Shown: in pieces, positions 1-11,970 of the stretch
Position numbering within the stretch: position 1 is the first letter of the stretch
How the letters are laid out: every line of letters begins with the position of its first letter
Origin: CATQHS01 sp965203375
GTDB taxonomy: Bacteria > Actinomycetota > Acidimicrobiia > Acidimicrobiales > Aldehydirespiratoraceae
Direction: 5' to 3'
Assembly (NCBI GenBank): GCA_965203375.1
Contig: OZ241886.1
Coordinates: 2,728,001-2,792,000 of the forward strand
Length of the DNA: 64,000 nucleotides
Notes under the pieces: model-generated
Seen by the model: the letters and a program-made list of their open reading frames with translations, nothing else
Databases searched by the model: none
Told to the model about the DNA's origin: nothing
Position numbers and translations under genes: made by a program

Positions 1-641
1 AGCCCAACAGCATCGACGCAGTCATCACCTCGCCGCCCTATCCGAATGAGAAGGACTATTCGCGCACCGTCCGGCTCGAATCGGTGCTTCTCGGCCATTT
101 GCACAATCGGTCCGACCTTCAAACTATGAAACGCAATCCGGTTCGCTCCAACACTAGAAGCGTTTACCGGAGCGACGATGACGACATTTGGGTTCGTGAG
201 CACACCGAGGTCGACCGCATCGCAACCGCCATAGAGACCCGGAGAATCTCACTCGGCAAGAAATCCGGATTCGAGCGCATGTATCATCGCGTCACGAGGC
301 TCTACTTCGGCGGCATGGCCCGGCATTTCATATCTATGAGCAAAGTTCTCAAGCCGGGGGCGCGCCTAGCCTACGTGGTCGGCGACCAGGCTTCTTATCT
401 TCGAGTGATGATCCGCACCGGACAGATCCTGGCCGATATAGCCGAAAGCATCGGATACGAGGTTGAATCAATCGACCTGTTCCGCACTCGCCAGGCCACC
501 GCCACCCGAGAGCAGCTCCGCGAGGAAGTGCTAGTGCTCCGCTGGCCCGGCCGGGGAACCCAAACTGAATGCAACGGTTCAAACCCGGAGGGGGTCTACT
601 TCTATGCGCACTCTTTCGGAGGGGCGGTTGGCGGTGGCTAG
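1..641 (+). CDS. DNA methyltransferase, C-terminal part (5' end outside the window)
   Basis: The open frame enters from the left edge (codons in phase with base 3) and ends at 641. Near the start it reads DAVITSPPYPNEKDY; the TSPPY element is catalytic motif IV of amino (N4-cytosine/N6-adenine) DNA methyltransferases. About 190 residues follow, containing MSKVLKPGARLAYVVGDQ, a typical later strand-helix of the Rossmann methyltransferase fold, and LREEVLVLRW, which looks like a natural fold end. No FxGxG SAM-binding motif lies after motif IV, so it should be upstream, beyond the window. The last ~20 codons run antisense into the 3' end of priA (63-base convergent overlap), so the true product may have gained a read-through tail. 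Whether a restriction partner exists cannot be seen. Confidence 0.8.
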   Translation, partial: PNSIDAVITSPPYPNEKDYSRTVRLESVLLGHLHNRSDLQTMKRNPVRSNTRSVYRSDDDDIWVREHTEVDRIATAIETRRISLGKKSGFERMYHRVTRLYFGGMARHFISMSKVLKPGARLAYVVGDQASYLRVMIRTGQILADIAESIGYEVESIDLFRTRQATATREQLREEVLVLRWPGRGTQTECNGSNPEGVYFYAHSFGGAVGGG

Positions 642-2567
642 GGCGTCTAGCAGGGTTGCCTGCTCGGGGGCTCGCAGCAGGTAGCGGTTCTGGCGCGGGC
701 CTCGGACTTCGATGGCGGCGGCGGGGTCTAAGGCGGCGATCAGGGCCTCGGCCCCGGGCCCGGAGACTTGGGCCTGGGCGCCGTAGGGGGGGATGCCCAG
801 AAGCCGTCGGCGGTCTCGCTCGGCCACGGCCACCACCGACGGGTCGGCCCCGCGGGCCGCGGCCAGCACGATGTGGTCGGGCTGGCGGGTCTGGACGATG
901 AGGCGGCCCCGGGCCGAACGGCCCCCCAGCACCCGGGCGGCCCGGGCCAGCAGGGCCAGGGCCTGCTCGGCCGCCCGCTGGCGGGGGGCCAGCAGCTCTT
1001 GGTCGAAGTCCAAGAAGGCCACGGCCGCAGCCGAACTCGCCCGGTAGAGGACGGCGTCGGTGCCGATCACCACCCGGGGGCCGGCGCCGGGGTCGGCGGG
1101 CGGAGTGGCGGCCGTCACCTCCTCCACCGGCTCGCCCAGCAGCGCCTCCAGCTCCTCCCGGGCCCGGGCCACCCCGGCCCTGAGGTTGCGCAGCACCGTC
1201 GATCCGCACTCCAGGCACACCGCCGGGCGCTCCTCGCCCCCGTCGGCGGACACCAGCACCCCCTCGGTGATCATCATGGCCGCCCGGCCGTCGGCGGTGC
1301 GGACCAGCTCGCCGCAGGCCCGGCAGGCCAGCAGCCGAGACCGGCCGGTGCGGTTGAGCACGCAGACCACCCGCCCGGCCCGGGGCAACCGGGACGGCAG
1401 GGCCTCGGCGAGCAGCCCGCCCTTGACCGGATCGTCGTCGCGGCGGTCGATCACCTCCACCAGAGGCCAGCCCGCCCGCTCCGATTCCCGGTCGGGGCTG
1501 AGGAGCCGCCCGGCCCGCAGCGCCTCCAGGGAGGGGACCGGCGAAGTGAGCACAGCCGGGCACCCTGCTCGGCGGGCCCGCTCCAGGGCCACGTCCCGGG
1601 CGTTCCAGGCTGGCATCTGCGAGGACTTCAGGGTCTCGTCGTGCTCGTCGAACACCGCCACCGCGGCCAGACGGGGCATCGGCATCCAGGCCGCGGCCCG
1701 CGAACCCACCACGGTGCAGCCGCCCCCAGCCGCCTCCGCCCAGCCATCGGGGGCCGCGGCCACCCGGGCCCCGGCCCGGCGCAGGGCCCGGGCCACCCGC
1801 CGGGCCGCGGCCGCCTCGGGGACGATCACCAAGGCGTCGCCCCGGCTGGCCGCGGCCAGCGCCACCGGCACTGGGTCCTGGACGGGCGGCAGCCGCAGGA
1901 CCGAGACCGCTCCCCTCGGGGCCCCCGGCCCCGGTGTCGAGTCCGGGACGGCTGCACTGGACAGGGCAGCGGTCACGGCGTCGAACACGGCCGCGTCGCC
2001 GGCGCCCAGCCCCGCTCGAAACTTCGAGGTCCACGAACCCGATCCCGTCCCAAACCCGTCCGAGGTCCCCGAATCTGATGCCGCCGGGAACATCAAGGCC
2101 TCTGAACTCGAACCTGCTCGGAATCCGTCCGAGAAGCCAGAAGCCGAACCCGATCCGGGACGGCCACCGACCGACACCGACCGGGCCGACACCGCGCCAG
2201 CCACCGCCCGGGGCGGCGACGCCAGCCGCAGGAAGGTGACCTCTGAGCCGGCCCAGCGCCAAGCCGCCCACCGGGCCAGGTCCATCAGATCCGGCGGAGG
2301 GCCAAGCCCGCGCAGCCGGGCCAGCGGCTGCAGCTCCACCCCGTCCGGCGGCACCACCCCAACCTCGGTTACCCATCCCCCGACCCGGCGGCCGTGCAGG
2401 TTGATCCGCACCATCGACCCCACCTCCAGCCGACCAGCTCGGCCGTCGGCCTGCCAGACCCCGGGAACGGCGTAAGTGAAGGCCCTTTCAATTGCGACCA
2501 CATCGGCCCGGACGTTCACCGCGGCCGGTTCTCCCATAGAAAGGGTCACCCGTTGCTCTGATCCCAA
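579..2567 (-). CDS. priA: Primosomal protein N' (PriA), helicase-degenerate actinobacterial type
   Basis: 662 residues. The N-terminal DNA-binding region is recognisable (VRADVVAIERAFTYAVP, then GSMVRINLHGRRVGGWVTEV). No Walker A GxxGxGKT is present where the helicase domain should have one, and the Walker B region is degenerate (AVFDEHDET); this loss is characteristic of actinobacterial PriA. Two Cys pairs remain of the usual zinc-binding set (CRAC and CLEC, about residues 415-455). A Ser/Gly-rich insert around residues 130-190 has no counterpart in the family and looks like expanded low-complexity sequence. It probably works in replication-fork restart as a loading scaffold. It lies about 195 bases downstream of metK on the same strand. 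An internal Met (MGEPAAV) eleven codons in is an alternative start. Confidence 0.85.
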   Translation of the reverse strand: MGSEQRVTLSMGEPAAVNVRADVVAIERAFTYAVPGVWQADGRAGRLEVGSMVRINLHGRRVGGWVTEVGVVPPDGVELQPLARLRGLGPPPDLMDLARWAAWRWAGSEVTFLRLASPPRAVAGAVSARSVSVGGRPGSGSASGFSDGFRAGSSSEALMFPAASDSGTSDGFGTGSGSWTSKFRAGLGAGDAAVFDAVTAALSSAAVPDSTPGPGAPRGAVSVLRLPPVQDPVPVALAAASRGDALVIVPEAAAARRVARALRRAGARVAAAPDGWAEAAGGGCTVVGSRAAAWMPMPRLAAVAVFDEHDETLKSSQMPAWNARDVALERARRAGCPAVLTSPVPSLEALRAGRLLSPDRESERAGWPLVEVIDRRDDDPVKGGLLAEALPSRLPRAGRVVCVLNRTGRSRLLACRACGELVRTADGRAAMMITEGVLVSADGGEERPAVCLECGSTVLRNLRAGVARAREELEALLGEPVEEVTAATPPADPGAGPRVVIGTDAVLYRASSAAAVAFLDFDQELLAPRQRAAEQALALLARAARVLGGRSARGRLIVQTRQPDHIVLAAARGADPSVVAVAERDRRRLLGIPPYGAQAQVSGPGAEALIAALDPAAAIEVRGPRQNRYLLRAPEQATLLDALATANRPSERVRIEVDPLRV

Positions 2568-2711
2568 AATCGGACTTCACGGTCAAGCCGCGGCTGGCCC
2601 GGGCAGTCTTCAACCCCGTAGCTCAAAGCTAAACCCGGACTTCACAGCCCGCTTCCCACAGCCTGCCTCGCCGTGGTCGCCCGGACTCAGTCGGACCGGT
2701 TCGAGTGCCAG

Positions 2712-2750
2712 CTAGGGAAGGCACTCGACCAACAATCGACCTTGCCCTAG
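2712..2750 (-). terminator. Candidate hairpin after metK
   Basis: Thirteen bases beyond the metK stop, CTAGGGAAGG pairs with CCTTGCCCTAG across a loop of about 18 bases. No T-run follows in either direction, so a classical intrinsic terminator is not shown. It is the only clear dyad in the 195-base spacer between metK and priA, which otherwise shows no gene. It may mark the end of the coaBC-metK transcription unit. Confidence 0.35.
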
Positions 2751-2762
2751 ACACTCCAGGGA

Positions 2763-3980
2763 TCAGAGCCCGAGCTCGGACTTCAGGGCGTCGACCCGGT
2801 CGGTCCTCTCCCAGGTGAAGAACCCGTCGAGGGCGGGGCGGCCGAAGTGACCGTAGGCCGCGGTGGGCCGGTAGATGGGCCGGGCCAGGTCCAGGTCACG
2901 GACGATGGCGGCCGGGCGGAGATCGAAGACGGCGTCCACCGCGGCCACGATCCGGCCCCGGTCAACCGTCTCGGTGCCGAACGTCTCCACCAGCACCGAC
3001 AGGGGCCGGGCCCGGCCTATGGCGTAGGCGATCTGCACCTCGCAGCGCGACGCCGCCCCGGCCGCCACCACGTTCTTGGCCACCCAGCGGGCCGCGTAGG
3101 CGGCCGAGCGGTCGACCTTGGACGGGTCCTTGCCCGAGAAGGCGCCGCCCCCGTGGCGGGCCATGCCGCCGTAGGTGTCGACGATGATCTTGCGGCCGGT
3201 GAGCCCGGTGTCGCCCACCGGGCCGCCGATGACGAAGCGGCCGGTCGGGTTGACGTGGATCTCGTAGTCGCCGCAGTCCACCTCGCCGCCGCCGAGCTGC
3301 TCGGCCACCACCGGGGCGATCACCTGCTCGATCACGTCGGGGCGGATCATGTTGTCGCGGTGGATGCCGTCGCGGTGCTGGGTGGAGACCAGCACCGACT
3401 CCAGCCGGATCGGCCGGCCGTCCTCGTACTCCAGGGTGACCATGGTCTTGCCGTCGGGCCCCAGGTAGGGGATGGTGCCGGCTTTGCGCACCTCGGCGTG
3501 GCGCTCGGCCAGGCGGTGGGCCAGATGGATGGGCAGCGGCATCAGCGCCGGCGTCTCGTCGCAGGCGTAGCCGAACATCATGCCCTGGTCGCCCGCGCCC
3601 TGGCGGTCGAGATCGTCGGCGCCGGAGGCCCGGCCGGTGCGGGACTCCTCGGAGTCGGTGACGCCCTGTGCGATGTCGGGCGACTGGTCGTCGATGGCCG
3701 TCAGCACCGCGCAGGTGTTGCCGTCGTAGCCGGAGGAGGGGCCGTCGTAGCCGATGTCGCAGATGGTCCGGCGGACGATGCCGGGTATGTCGACGTAGGA
3801 CCCGGTGGATATCTCGCCGGCCACCAAGGCCAGGCCGGTGGTGACCAGGGCCTCGCATGCCACCCGGCTGTTCGGGTCCTCGCCCAGCAGCTCGTCGAGG
3901 ATGGCGTCGGAGATCTGGTCGGCCATCTTGTCGGGATGGCCCTCGGTGACCGATTCCGAGGTCATCCTCCAGCGGGTCAC
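2763..3980 (-). CDS. metK: S-adenosylmethionine synthetase
   Basis: 405 residues, the normal length for MetK, which makes S-adenosylmethionine from ATP and methionine in the cytoplasm. All three signature regions are visible: TSESVTEGHPDKMADQISDA at the N-terminus, GAGDQGMMFGYACDET near residue 125, and GGGAFSGKDPSKVDRSAAY near residue 270. The GTG start at 3980 overlaps the coaBC stop as GTGA. An ATG at 3965, giving MTSESVTEGHPDK, matches the usual family start better and is a good alternative. The gene lies last in the rpoZ-coaBC-metK run found in many actinobacteria. Confidence 0.97.
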   Translation of the reverse strand: MTRWRMTSESVTEGHPDKMADQISDAILDELLGEDPNSRVACEALVTTGLALVAGEISTGSYVDIPGIVRRTICDIGYDGPSSGYDGNTCAVLTAIDDQSPDIAQGVTDSEESRTGRASGADDLDRQGAGDQGMMFGYACDETPALMPLPIHLAHRLAERHAEVRKAGTIPYLGPDGKTMVTLEYEDGRPIRLESVLVSTQHRDGIHRDNMIRPDVIEQVIAPVVAEQLGGGEVDCGDYEIHVNPTGRFVIGGPVGDTGLTGRKIIVDTYGGMARHGGGAFSGKDPSKVDRSAAYAARWVAKNVVAAGAASRCEVQIAYAIGRARPLSVLVETFGTETVDRGRIVAAVDAVFDLRPAAIVRDLDLARPIYRPTAAYGHFGRPALDGFFTWERTDRVDALKSELGL

Positions 3981-5311
3981 GGGCCCTCCCCGCCCCCGGC
4001 GGGACCGGCGGCGCCGTCAGCGTCCGGCCCGGCCAGCCGGGCGCCCATCTCCAAAGCGGTGTCCAGCACGATCTTGGCCACCTCCCGCTTGGTGGTCAGC
4101 GGCACGTGTCGGCGGCCCCCGGCCGCGGTCAGCACCAGCACCTCGTTGGTGCCGTGCTCGAACCCGGCCCCGGACTTGGTGACGTCGTTGGCCACGATCA
4201 CGTCCAGCCTCTTGGCCTCCAGCTTGGCCCGGGCGTTGGCTTCGAGGTCGCCGGTCTCGGCCGCGAAGCCGACCACCACCCGGCCGTCTCTCCCGTTCGA
4301 GCCCAGCGAGGCCAGGATGTCGGCGGTGGGGGCCAGGCGCACCTCGGGCGCGCCGGCGGCCTTCTTGATCTTGTCCGGGGCGGGATCGGCGGGCCGGAAG
4401 TCGGCCACGGCCGCGGCCATGACCACCACGTCGGCGGCGGTCGCCTCTGAGTCCACCGCCGCCGCCATCTCCGCGGCCGTCTCCACCGGGATCACCCGCA
4501 CCCCCGCCGGCGCCCGCTCCGGGCGGGTGGTGACCAGCACCACCTCGGCCCCCCGGGCCGCGGCCTCCTCGGCCAACGCGCCGCCCTGGCGGCCCGAGGA
4601 GCGGTTGCCGATGAAGCGGACCGCGTCGATGGGCTCGCGGGTCCCGCCCGCGGTCACCAGCACCCGCCAGCCCTCGAAGTCCCGAACCGGGCCGCTCGCC
4701 GAACCGCCCTCGCCCTCGGAGCCCCCCGACTGGCCGCCGCCTGAGCCCTCGGGGCCCCCCGACTGTCCGTCGAGCGCGGCCTGCACGGCCGAGACGATGA
4801 CGGACGGCTCGGCCATGCGGCCCATGCCCACGTCGCCCCCGGCCAGACGGCCGTGAGCGGGCGGGACGACGGTCACCCCCCGGCCGGCCAGCACCTCCAG
4901 ATTCTCCTGCACCGACGGCTGCTCCCACATCTCGGCGTGCATGGCCGGGGCCACCACCACCGGGGCCCGGGTGGCCAGCAGGGTCGCGGTCAGCAGGTCG
5001 CCGGACCGGCCCGTCCGGTAGTCGGCCAGCAGGCGGGCGGTGGCCGGGGCCACCACCACGGCGTCGGCGCCGCGGCCCAGCTCGGTGTGGGGTATGGGCG
5101 AGCGGGGGTCGTCCCACAGAGAGGTGCGGGCCGGCTCGGAGGCCAGGGCCGAGAAGGTGGCCTCCCCCACCATCCGCCTAGCCCCGCCGGTGAGCACCGG
5201 GACCACGTGAGCGCCCGCGTCCACAAGCCGCCGGCACACCTCGACCGCCTTGTAGGCGGCGATGCCGCCGGTCACCCCCAAGACGATGCGGCTTCCGGCC
5301 AGGGTGCCCAC
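3977..5311 (-). CDS. coaBC: Bifunctional phosphopantothenoylcysteine decarboxylase / phosphopantothenate-cysteine ligase
   Basis: 444 residues. The protein carries out the two middle steps of coenzyme A synthesis. The N-terminal half is the flavin-dependent CoaC decarboxylase (IVLGVTGGIAAYKAVEVCRR, then APAMHAEMWEQP). The C-terminal half is the CoaB ligase (VTAGGTREPIDAVRFIGNRS, then FAAETGD and IVANDV). A Gly/Ser-rich linker of about 30 residues joins them (around residues 180-210). The GTG start lies 16 bases after the rpoZ stop, and the end overlaps the metK start by four bases, so translational coupling is likely. The C-terminus is Gly/Ala/Asp-rich. Confidence 0.96.
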   Translation of the reverse strand: MGTLAGSRIVLGVTGGIAAYKAVEVCRRLVDAGAHVVPVLTGGARRMVGEATFSALASEPARTSLWDDPRSPIPHTELGRGADAVVVAPATARLLADYRTGRSGDLLTATLLATRAPVVVAPAMHAEMWEQPSVQENLEVLAGRGVTVVPPAHGRLAGGDVGMGRMAEPSVIVSAVQAALDGQSGGPEGSGGGQSGGSEGEGGSASGPVRDFEGWRVLVTAGGTREPIDAVRFIGNRSSGRQGGALAEEAAARGAEVVLVTTRPERAPAGVRVIPVETAAEMAAAVDSEATAADVVVMAAAVADFRPADPAPDKIKKAAGAPEVRLAPTADILASLGSNGRDGRVVVGFAAETGDLEANARAKLEAKRLDVIVANDVTKSGAGFEHGTNEVLVLTAAGGRRHVPLTTKREVAKIVLDTALEMGARLAGPDADGAAGPAGGGEGP

Positions 5312-5327
5312 TGCGGACCGGACGGGC

Positions 5328-5684
5328 TCAGGCGCTGGCGTCGCCGTCGGTGGTCACGGTGTCGAGGGCGAAGAGTTCAGCGGCGTCGGCTGCGGCCGCG
5401 GCCTCGGCGTCCGCTGCGGCCGCGGCTTCGGCCTCGGGGTCGATCTCCATGGCCTGGATCTTGTCGGCCGCGATCTCCTCGAAGGCGATCGACAGCGCCT
5501 TGGAGGCCGTCGAGGTCACCTGGGGCGGGACGGAGGCCCCCAGGCCGAAGCCGAGCTGGCCGAAGTAATCGGTGATCTCCCGGCTGCGCAGAGCCGACAG
5601 CGTCACCAGGGTGAACTTGGAGCCGGTCTTCTCGAGGAGCCCCTCGACCGGCGGGGTCATCATCGTGTCGTAGCCGTGGGCCAT
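5328..5684 (-). CDS. rpoZ: RNA polymerase omega subunit
   Basis: 118 residues. The omega core is clear: LLEKTGSKFTLVTLSALRSR near residues 16-35, and ASKALSIAFEEIAADKI near residues 60-77. Omega binds the beta' subunit and helps RNA polymerase assembly. The acidic, alanine-rich tail (about 40 residues of Ala/Glu/Asp) is longer than in typical family members. It sits between gmk and coaBC as in most actinobacteria; the 151-base spacer to gmk contains a copy of the gmk stop region. Confidence 0.93.
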   Translation of the reverse strand: MAHGYDTMMTPPVEGLLEKTGSKFTLVTLSALRSREITDYFGQLGFGLGASVPPQVTSTASKALSIAFEEIAADKIQAMEIDPEAEAAAAADAEAAAAADAAELFALDTVTTDGDASA

Positions 5685-5761
5685 GGCGCCTCTCTCAGAA
5701 CTCGATGCTCGACCGGCGGCTCAGGCTACCAGCCCGCCGGGACAACGACCCGGCCCGGCCC

Positions 5762-5847
5762 GAGTTTCAAACCCGCCCGACGACCCGGAGAGCAGAGGCG
5801 ACGGCCAGCCACGCCGCCCGGGCCCGGCCGGAGTTTCAAACCCGCCC
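5762..5847. repeat. Direct repeat of the gmk stop-codon region
   Basis: The 17-mer GAGTTTCAAACCCGCCC occurs at 5762-5778 and again at 5831-5847, 69 bases apart, with similar GC-rich flanks. The second copy contains the gmk stop codon (read on the minus strand as GTTTGA); the first lies in the spacer towards rpoZ. So the gmk 3' end is duplicated once downstream of the gene. Confidence 0.75.
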
Positions 5848-6405
5848 CCGGCGGCGCCGGTCGGCCTCGATGATCTCCTCGACGGCGGCCACGGCCCGGC
5901 CCAGGTCGTCGTTGACCACCGTCTGATACCCCAGCGACTCGGCTGTGGCCCGCTCCTCGCCGGCCTTGGCCAGACGGGCCGCGACCTGCTCGTCGGAGTC
6001 GCCCCGGCCCCGCAGGCGGGCCTGCTGGGCCCCGGTGCTGGGGGCCTCGACGAAGACCAGCACCGCCTCGGGGTAGCGGGCCCTCACCTGGGCCCCGCCC
6101 TGCACGTCGATCTCCAGGATCACATCGGCGCCGGGGGGCGGCTCGGGCAGGGGCGTGCCCTGGCGGTAGTCGAGGAACTCGACCCATTCCAGGAACCGGC
6201 CCGCCGCCACCGCCGCGTCGAAGGCGGCCCGGTCGACGAAGCGGTAGGCGCCGGCGGGCTCGCCGGCCCGGCGGGGGCGGGTGGTCCACGACCGCGACAG
6301 CCAGAGCCGGGGGTCCCGGGCCGTCAGCTCGTCGACGATCGTCCCCTTGCCGACCCCGCCCGGCCCGGAGATGACGACGATGGTCCTGCCGTCGAGGCCG
6401 ACCAC
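5836..6405 (-). CDS. gmk: Guanylate kinase
   Basis: 189 residues, typical length. It phosphorylates GMP to GDP. The P-loop is VVISGPGGVGKGTIVDEL (residues ~9-26), followed by the GMP-binding SRSWTTRPRRAGEP and the strand ILEIDVQGGAQVR. It begins directly after mihF with no gap (mihF stops at 6406). This mihF-gmk-rpoZ order is standard in actinobacteria. Its stop codon lies in a repeat that recurs 69 bases downstream. Confidence 0.96.
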   Translation of the reverse strand: MVGLDGRTIVVISGPGGVGKGTIVDELTARDPRLWLSRSWTTRPRRAGEPAGAYRFVDRAAFDAAVAAGRFLEWVEFLDYRQGTPLPEPPPGADVILEIDVQGGAQVRARYPEAVLVFVEAPSTGAQQARLRGRGDSDEQVAARLAKAGEERATAESLGYQTVVNDDLGRAVAAVEEIIEADRRRRGRV

Positions 6406-6717
6406 CTAGGAGAGCGCGTTCAGAAGCCGGTCTCTCTGGTTGCGGCCCAGGCCCTGCAGGCGGCGGCTCTCGGAGATCCCGCACTGCTCCATGATCCGGC
6501 GGGACTTGACCTTGCCCACTCCGGGCATGGACTCGACCACGGACAGCACCTTCATCTTGCCGATCAGGTCGTCGTCGACTTGTTCGAGCAGGGCGGGCAG
6601 GCCTATCGCCCCCGATTTGAGCCGGGTTCGGATTTCGGCTCGCACGCGCCGGGCTTCGGCCGCTTTGGCCAGCGCGGCCCGTCGAGCATCGTCGGAGAGT
6701 ACGGGTGGTTGAGGCAT
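6406..6717 (-). CDS. mihF: Integration host factor, actinobacterial type
   Basis: 103 residues, typical length of mIHF. The conserved helix-two-turn-helix core is seen in VVESMPGVGKVKSRRIMEQC (about residues 61-80), followed by RLQGLGRNQRDRLL. mIHF is a nucleoid-associated DNA-bending protein restricted to actinobacteria, so it also supports the taxonomic call. It lies directly upstream of gmk, as usual. The 105-base spacer towards pyrF holds degenerate GAGCGAGAC-type repeats and no gene. Confidence 0.95.
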   Translation of the reverse strand: MPQPPVLSDDARRAALAKAAEARRVRAEIRTRLKSGAIGLPALLEQVDDDLIGKMKVLSVVESMPGVGKVKSRRIMEQCGISESRRLQGLGRNQRDRLLNALS

Positions 6718-6822
6718 GGCCGGGGACCGTATCAGATGCCGCCGCCGTCAAGCCGCGGTCCAGCGAGACGGGCCGGGCGACGACGAGGACGCGGCTGAGC
6801 GAGACGAGCCGAGCCGGGCGGG

Positions 6823-7524
6823 TCAGGCCTCCGCGCCGAGCACGGCCCGGTGGAGCCGGTCGGCCGCCTCGACGGGGTCGGGGGCGGCGGTGACCGAGCG
6901 GCCCACCACGATCACATCGGCGCCCGCGGCCAGGGCGTCGCCGGGCGACGCCGTCCGCCGCTGGTCGTCGGCGGGATCGCCGGGGAGCCGGATGCCCGGC
7001 ACCACCCGGATCAGGCCGGGGCCGCGGCGGGCCGCCTCGGCCAGGTCGGCGGCCGCGCAGACCACGCCCGCGCACCCGGCCGCCGCGGCCGCCTCCACCC
7101 GCCGGCCCAGGTCGGCGGCCGCGTCCGCCTCGCTGGTGAGCACGGTGACGGCCAGCGAGGCGGGCTCGTCCAGCCCGGCGTTGTCCGCCCCGGTCCGCAG
7201 CCCGTCCACCCCGGCCCGCAGCATGTCGGCCCCCCCGGCGGCGTGCATGGTGAGATACGACGCCCCCAGGGCCCCCAGCACCCGGGCGGCCCGGCCCACC
7301 GTGGTGGGGATGTCGTGGAGCTTCAGGTCCAAGAAAACGTCGTAGCCGAGGCTCCCGACCGCGCCGATCGACTCGGGGCCAGCCGCGCTGTACAGCTCCA
7401 GCCCGATCTTGGCCACCCCGAAGTGGCCGTTGAGGGCCCGGGCCAGCCGCATGGCGGCCACCAGGTCGTCTGAGTCCAGGGCCAGCGCCAGCCGCGGCCG
7501 CAGGTCCGTCGATGCGCTATCCAT
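6823..7524 (-). CDS. pyrF: Orotidine 5'-phosphate decarboxylase
   Basis: 233 residues. It makes UMP from orotidine monophosphate, the last step of the pathway whose other enzymes lie upstream in this operon. The catalytic Lys-rich strand is visible as DVFLDLKLHDIPTTVG (D-K-D triad), preceded by VAKIGLELYSAAGP and followed by a phosphate-binding region near the end (VVGRSVTAAPDP). The start ATGGATAGC sits inside a sequence that is tandemly repeated with the 3' end of pyrD; originally the pyrD stop probably overlapped this start. Confidence 0.95.
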   Translation of the reverse strand: MDSASTDLRPRLALALDSDDLVAAMRLARALNGHFGVAKIGLELYSAAGPESIGAVGSLGYDVFLDLKLHDIPTTVGRAARVLGALGASYLTMHAAGGADMLRAGVDGLRTGADNAGLDEPASLAVTVLTSEADAAADLGRRVEAAAAAGCAGVVCAAADLAEAARRGPGLIRVVPGIRLPGDPADDQRRTASPGDALAAGADVIVVGRSVTAAPDPVEAADRLHRAVLGAEA

Positions 7525-7680
7525 GAGCGACTCCGATCAATTCGTCGATTCGGGGGCGGGTCCTATCCATAAGAGACGCCGATCAGCTCGTCGATTCGGG
7601 TGAAGCCGACGGCGGCTCCGGCGGCCCGGCGGCCTTCGGATTAGCGACTCCTATCAGCTCGTCGACTCGGGTGAAGCCGG
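7517..7680 (-). repeat. Three degenerate copies of the pyrD 3' end / pyrF start junction
   Basis: Three related segments lie at about 7517-7560, 7563-7608 and 7641-7680, with offsets of 46 and 71 bases. On the minus strand the first two can each be read as RIDELIGV(A/S) plus two residues and a stop, and the third, still in the pyrD frame, reads TRVDELIGVAN. The copy nearest pyrF ends GCTCATGGATAG, in which the TAG of the pyrD-like frame overlaps the pyrF ATG. This looks like an original overlapping stop/start junction with two extra copies inserted upstream of it. Confidence 0.8.
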
Positions 7681-8565
7681 CCCGCCGGCACCATGTAACC
7701 ATCTCCGACAGGACCCGGTTCGGGGCCCGGGGGTCGGCGAAGGTCGCCGTGCCCACCTGCACCGCGGCCGCGCCGGCCATCATCAGCTCCACCGCGTCGG
7801 CCCCGGAGGCCACCCCGCCCACCCCCACGATGGGGATGTCGGGCCGGGCGGAGGTCACGTCGTGGACGGCCCGGACCGCCACCGGGTGCAGGACCGCCCC
7901 GCTCACCCCCCCGCCGGGGCCCCCCAGCACCGGCCGGCGGGTCTCGATGTCGATGACCAAGCCGGGCAGGGTGTTGGTCAGCACCACCGCCTCGGCCCCG
8001 CCCGCCGCCGCCGCGGCGGCCACATCGGCCATGCCCGGCCCGGTCGGGCTCAGCTTGGCCCAGCGGGGCCGCCCGCAACCGGAAGTGGCGGCCATCACCG
8101 CCTCAACGGACGCGGCCGAGTGCGAGAACATGCGGCTGCCGTCCTCGGTGTTGGGGCACGAGACGTTGACCTCCACCGCCACCACCGACGGCGGGGCCGG
8201 GGCCAGCAGTTCGGCGGCCCGGCGGTATTCGTCGACGGTGTTGCCCCATATGCTGGCCACCACATCGCAGCCGGTGGCCAGCAGTCCGGGCAGGTCGGTG
8301 TCGAGCCAGCGCTGCACACCGGGGCCCTGGAGGCCGACGCTGTTGATCATGCCCGCGGCCACGGGATGCAGCCGGGGGGCCGGGTTGCCGGGGCAGGGGT
8401 CGGCGTGCAGGGATTTCACCACCATGGCCCCCAGCTTCTCCGGCTCCAGGTAGCGGGCCAGCTCGGCTCCGCACCCGGCCGTGCCCGACGCGGTGAGCAC
8501 CGGGGCCCGCAGTTCCACCGACCCCACCCGAGTGCGCAGATCGACGCCGCTCTCGGCCATCGCCT

Positions 8566-8569
<4 letters not shown>
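7583..8569 (-). CDS. pyrD: Dihydroorotate dehydrogenase, class 1-like
   Basis: 328 residues. It oxidises dihydroorotate to orotate with FMN. Key regions: LTASGTAGCG near the N-terminus, MINSVGLQGPGV, and the active-site loop VNVSCPNTEDG. The catalytic base there is Cys, as in class 1 enzymes; class 2 enzymes have Ser. Class 1B enzymes normally need a PyrK electron-transfer partner, and no pyrK gene is seen here. GVGGVASGADAVELMMAGA is the phosphate/FMN site. The last ~17 residues after TRVDELIGVAN are Pro/Ser-rich and come from a duplication of the gene's own 3' end read in another frame. The start overlaps the carB stop by four bases. Confidence 0.93.
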
Positions 8570-11916
<3,347 letters not shown>

Positions 11917-11970
11917 GGCCGCCCCTCTGGGGCGCGGCCGGGGCGGCCGGCCCGCGGCCGGGCGGAGCCG

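Noticed and set aside
349..2376. Long open frame antisense or out of phase with priA, Gly/Arg/Pro-rich
   Set aside because: A GC-rich shadow: composition is low-complexity, it overlaps priA in another phase, and priA has clear family motifs. The same holds for the long plus-strand frames opposite metK, carB, rel, secD and alaS.
2690..2720. tRNA-like GGTTCGAG T-loop sequence
   Set aside because: No acceptor, D or anticodon arms can be folded around it. No tRNA or rRNA gene was recognised in the window.
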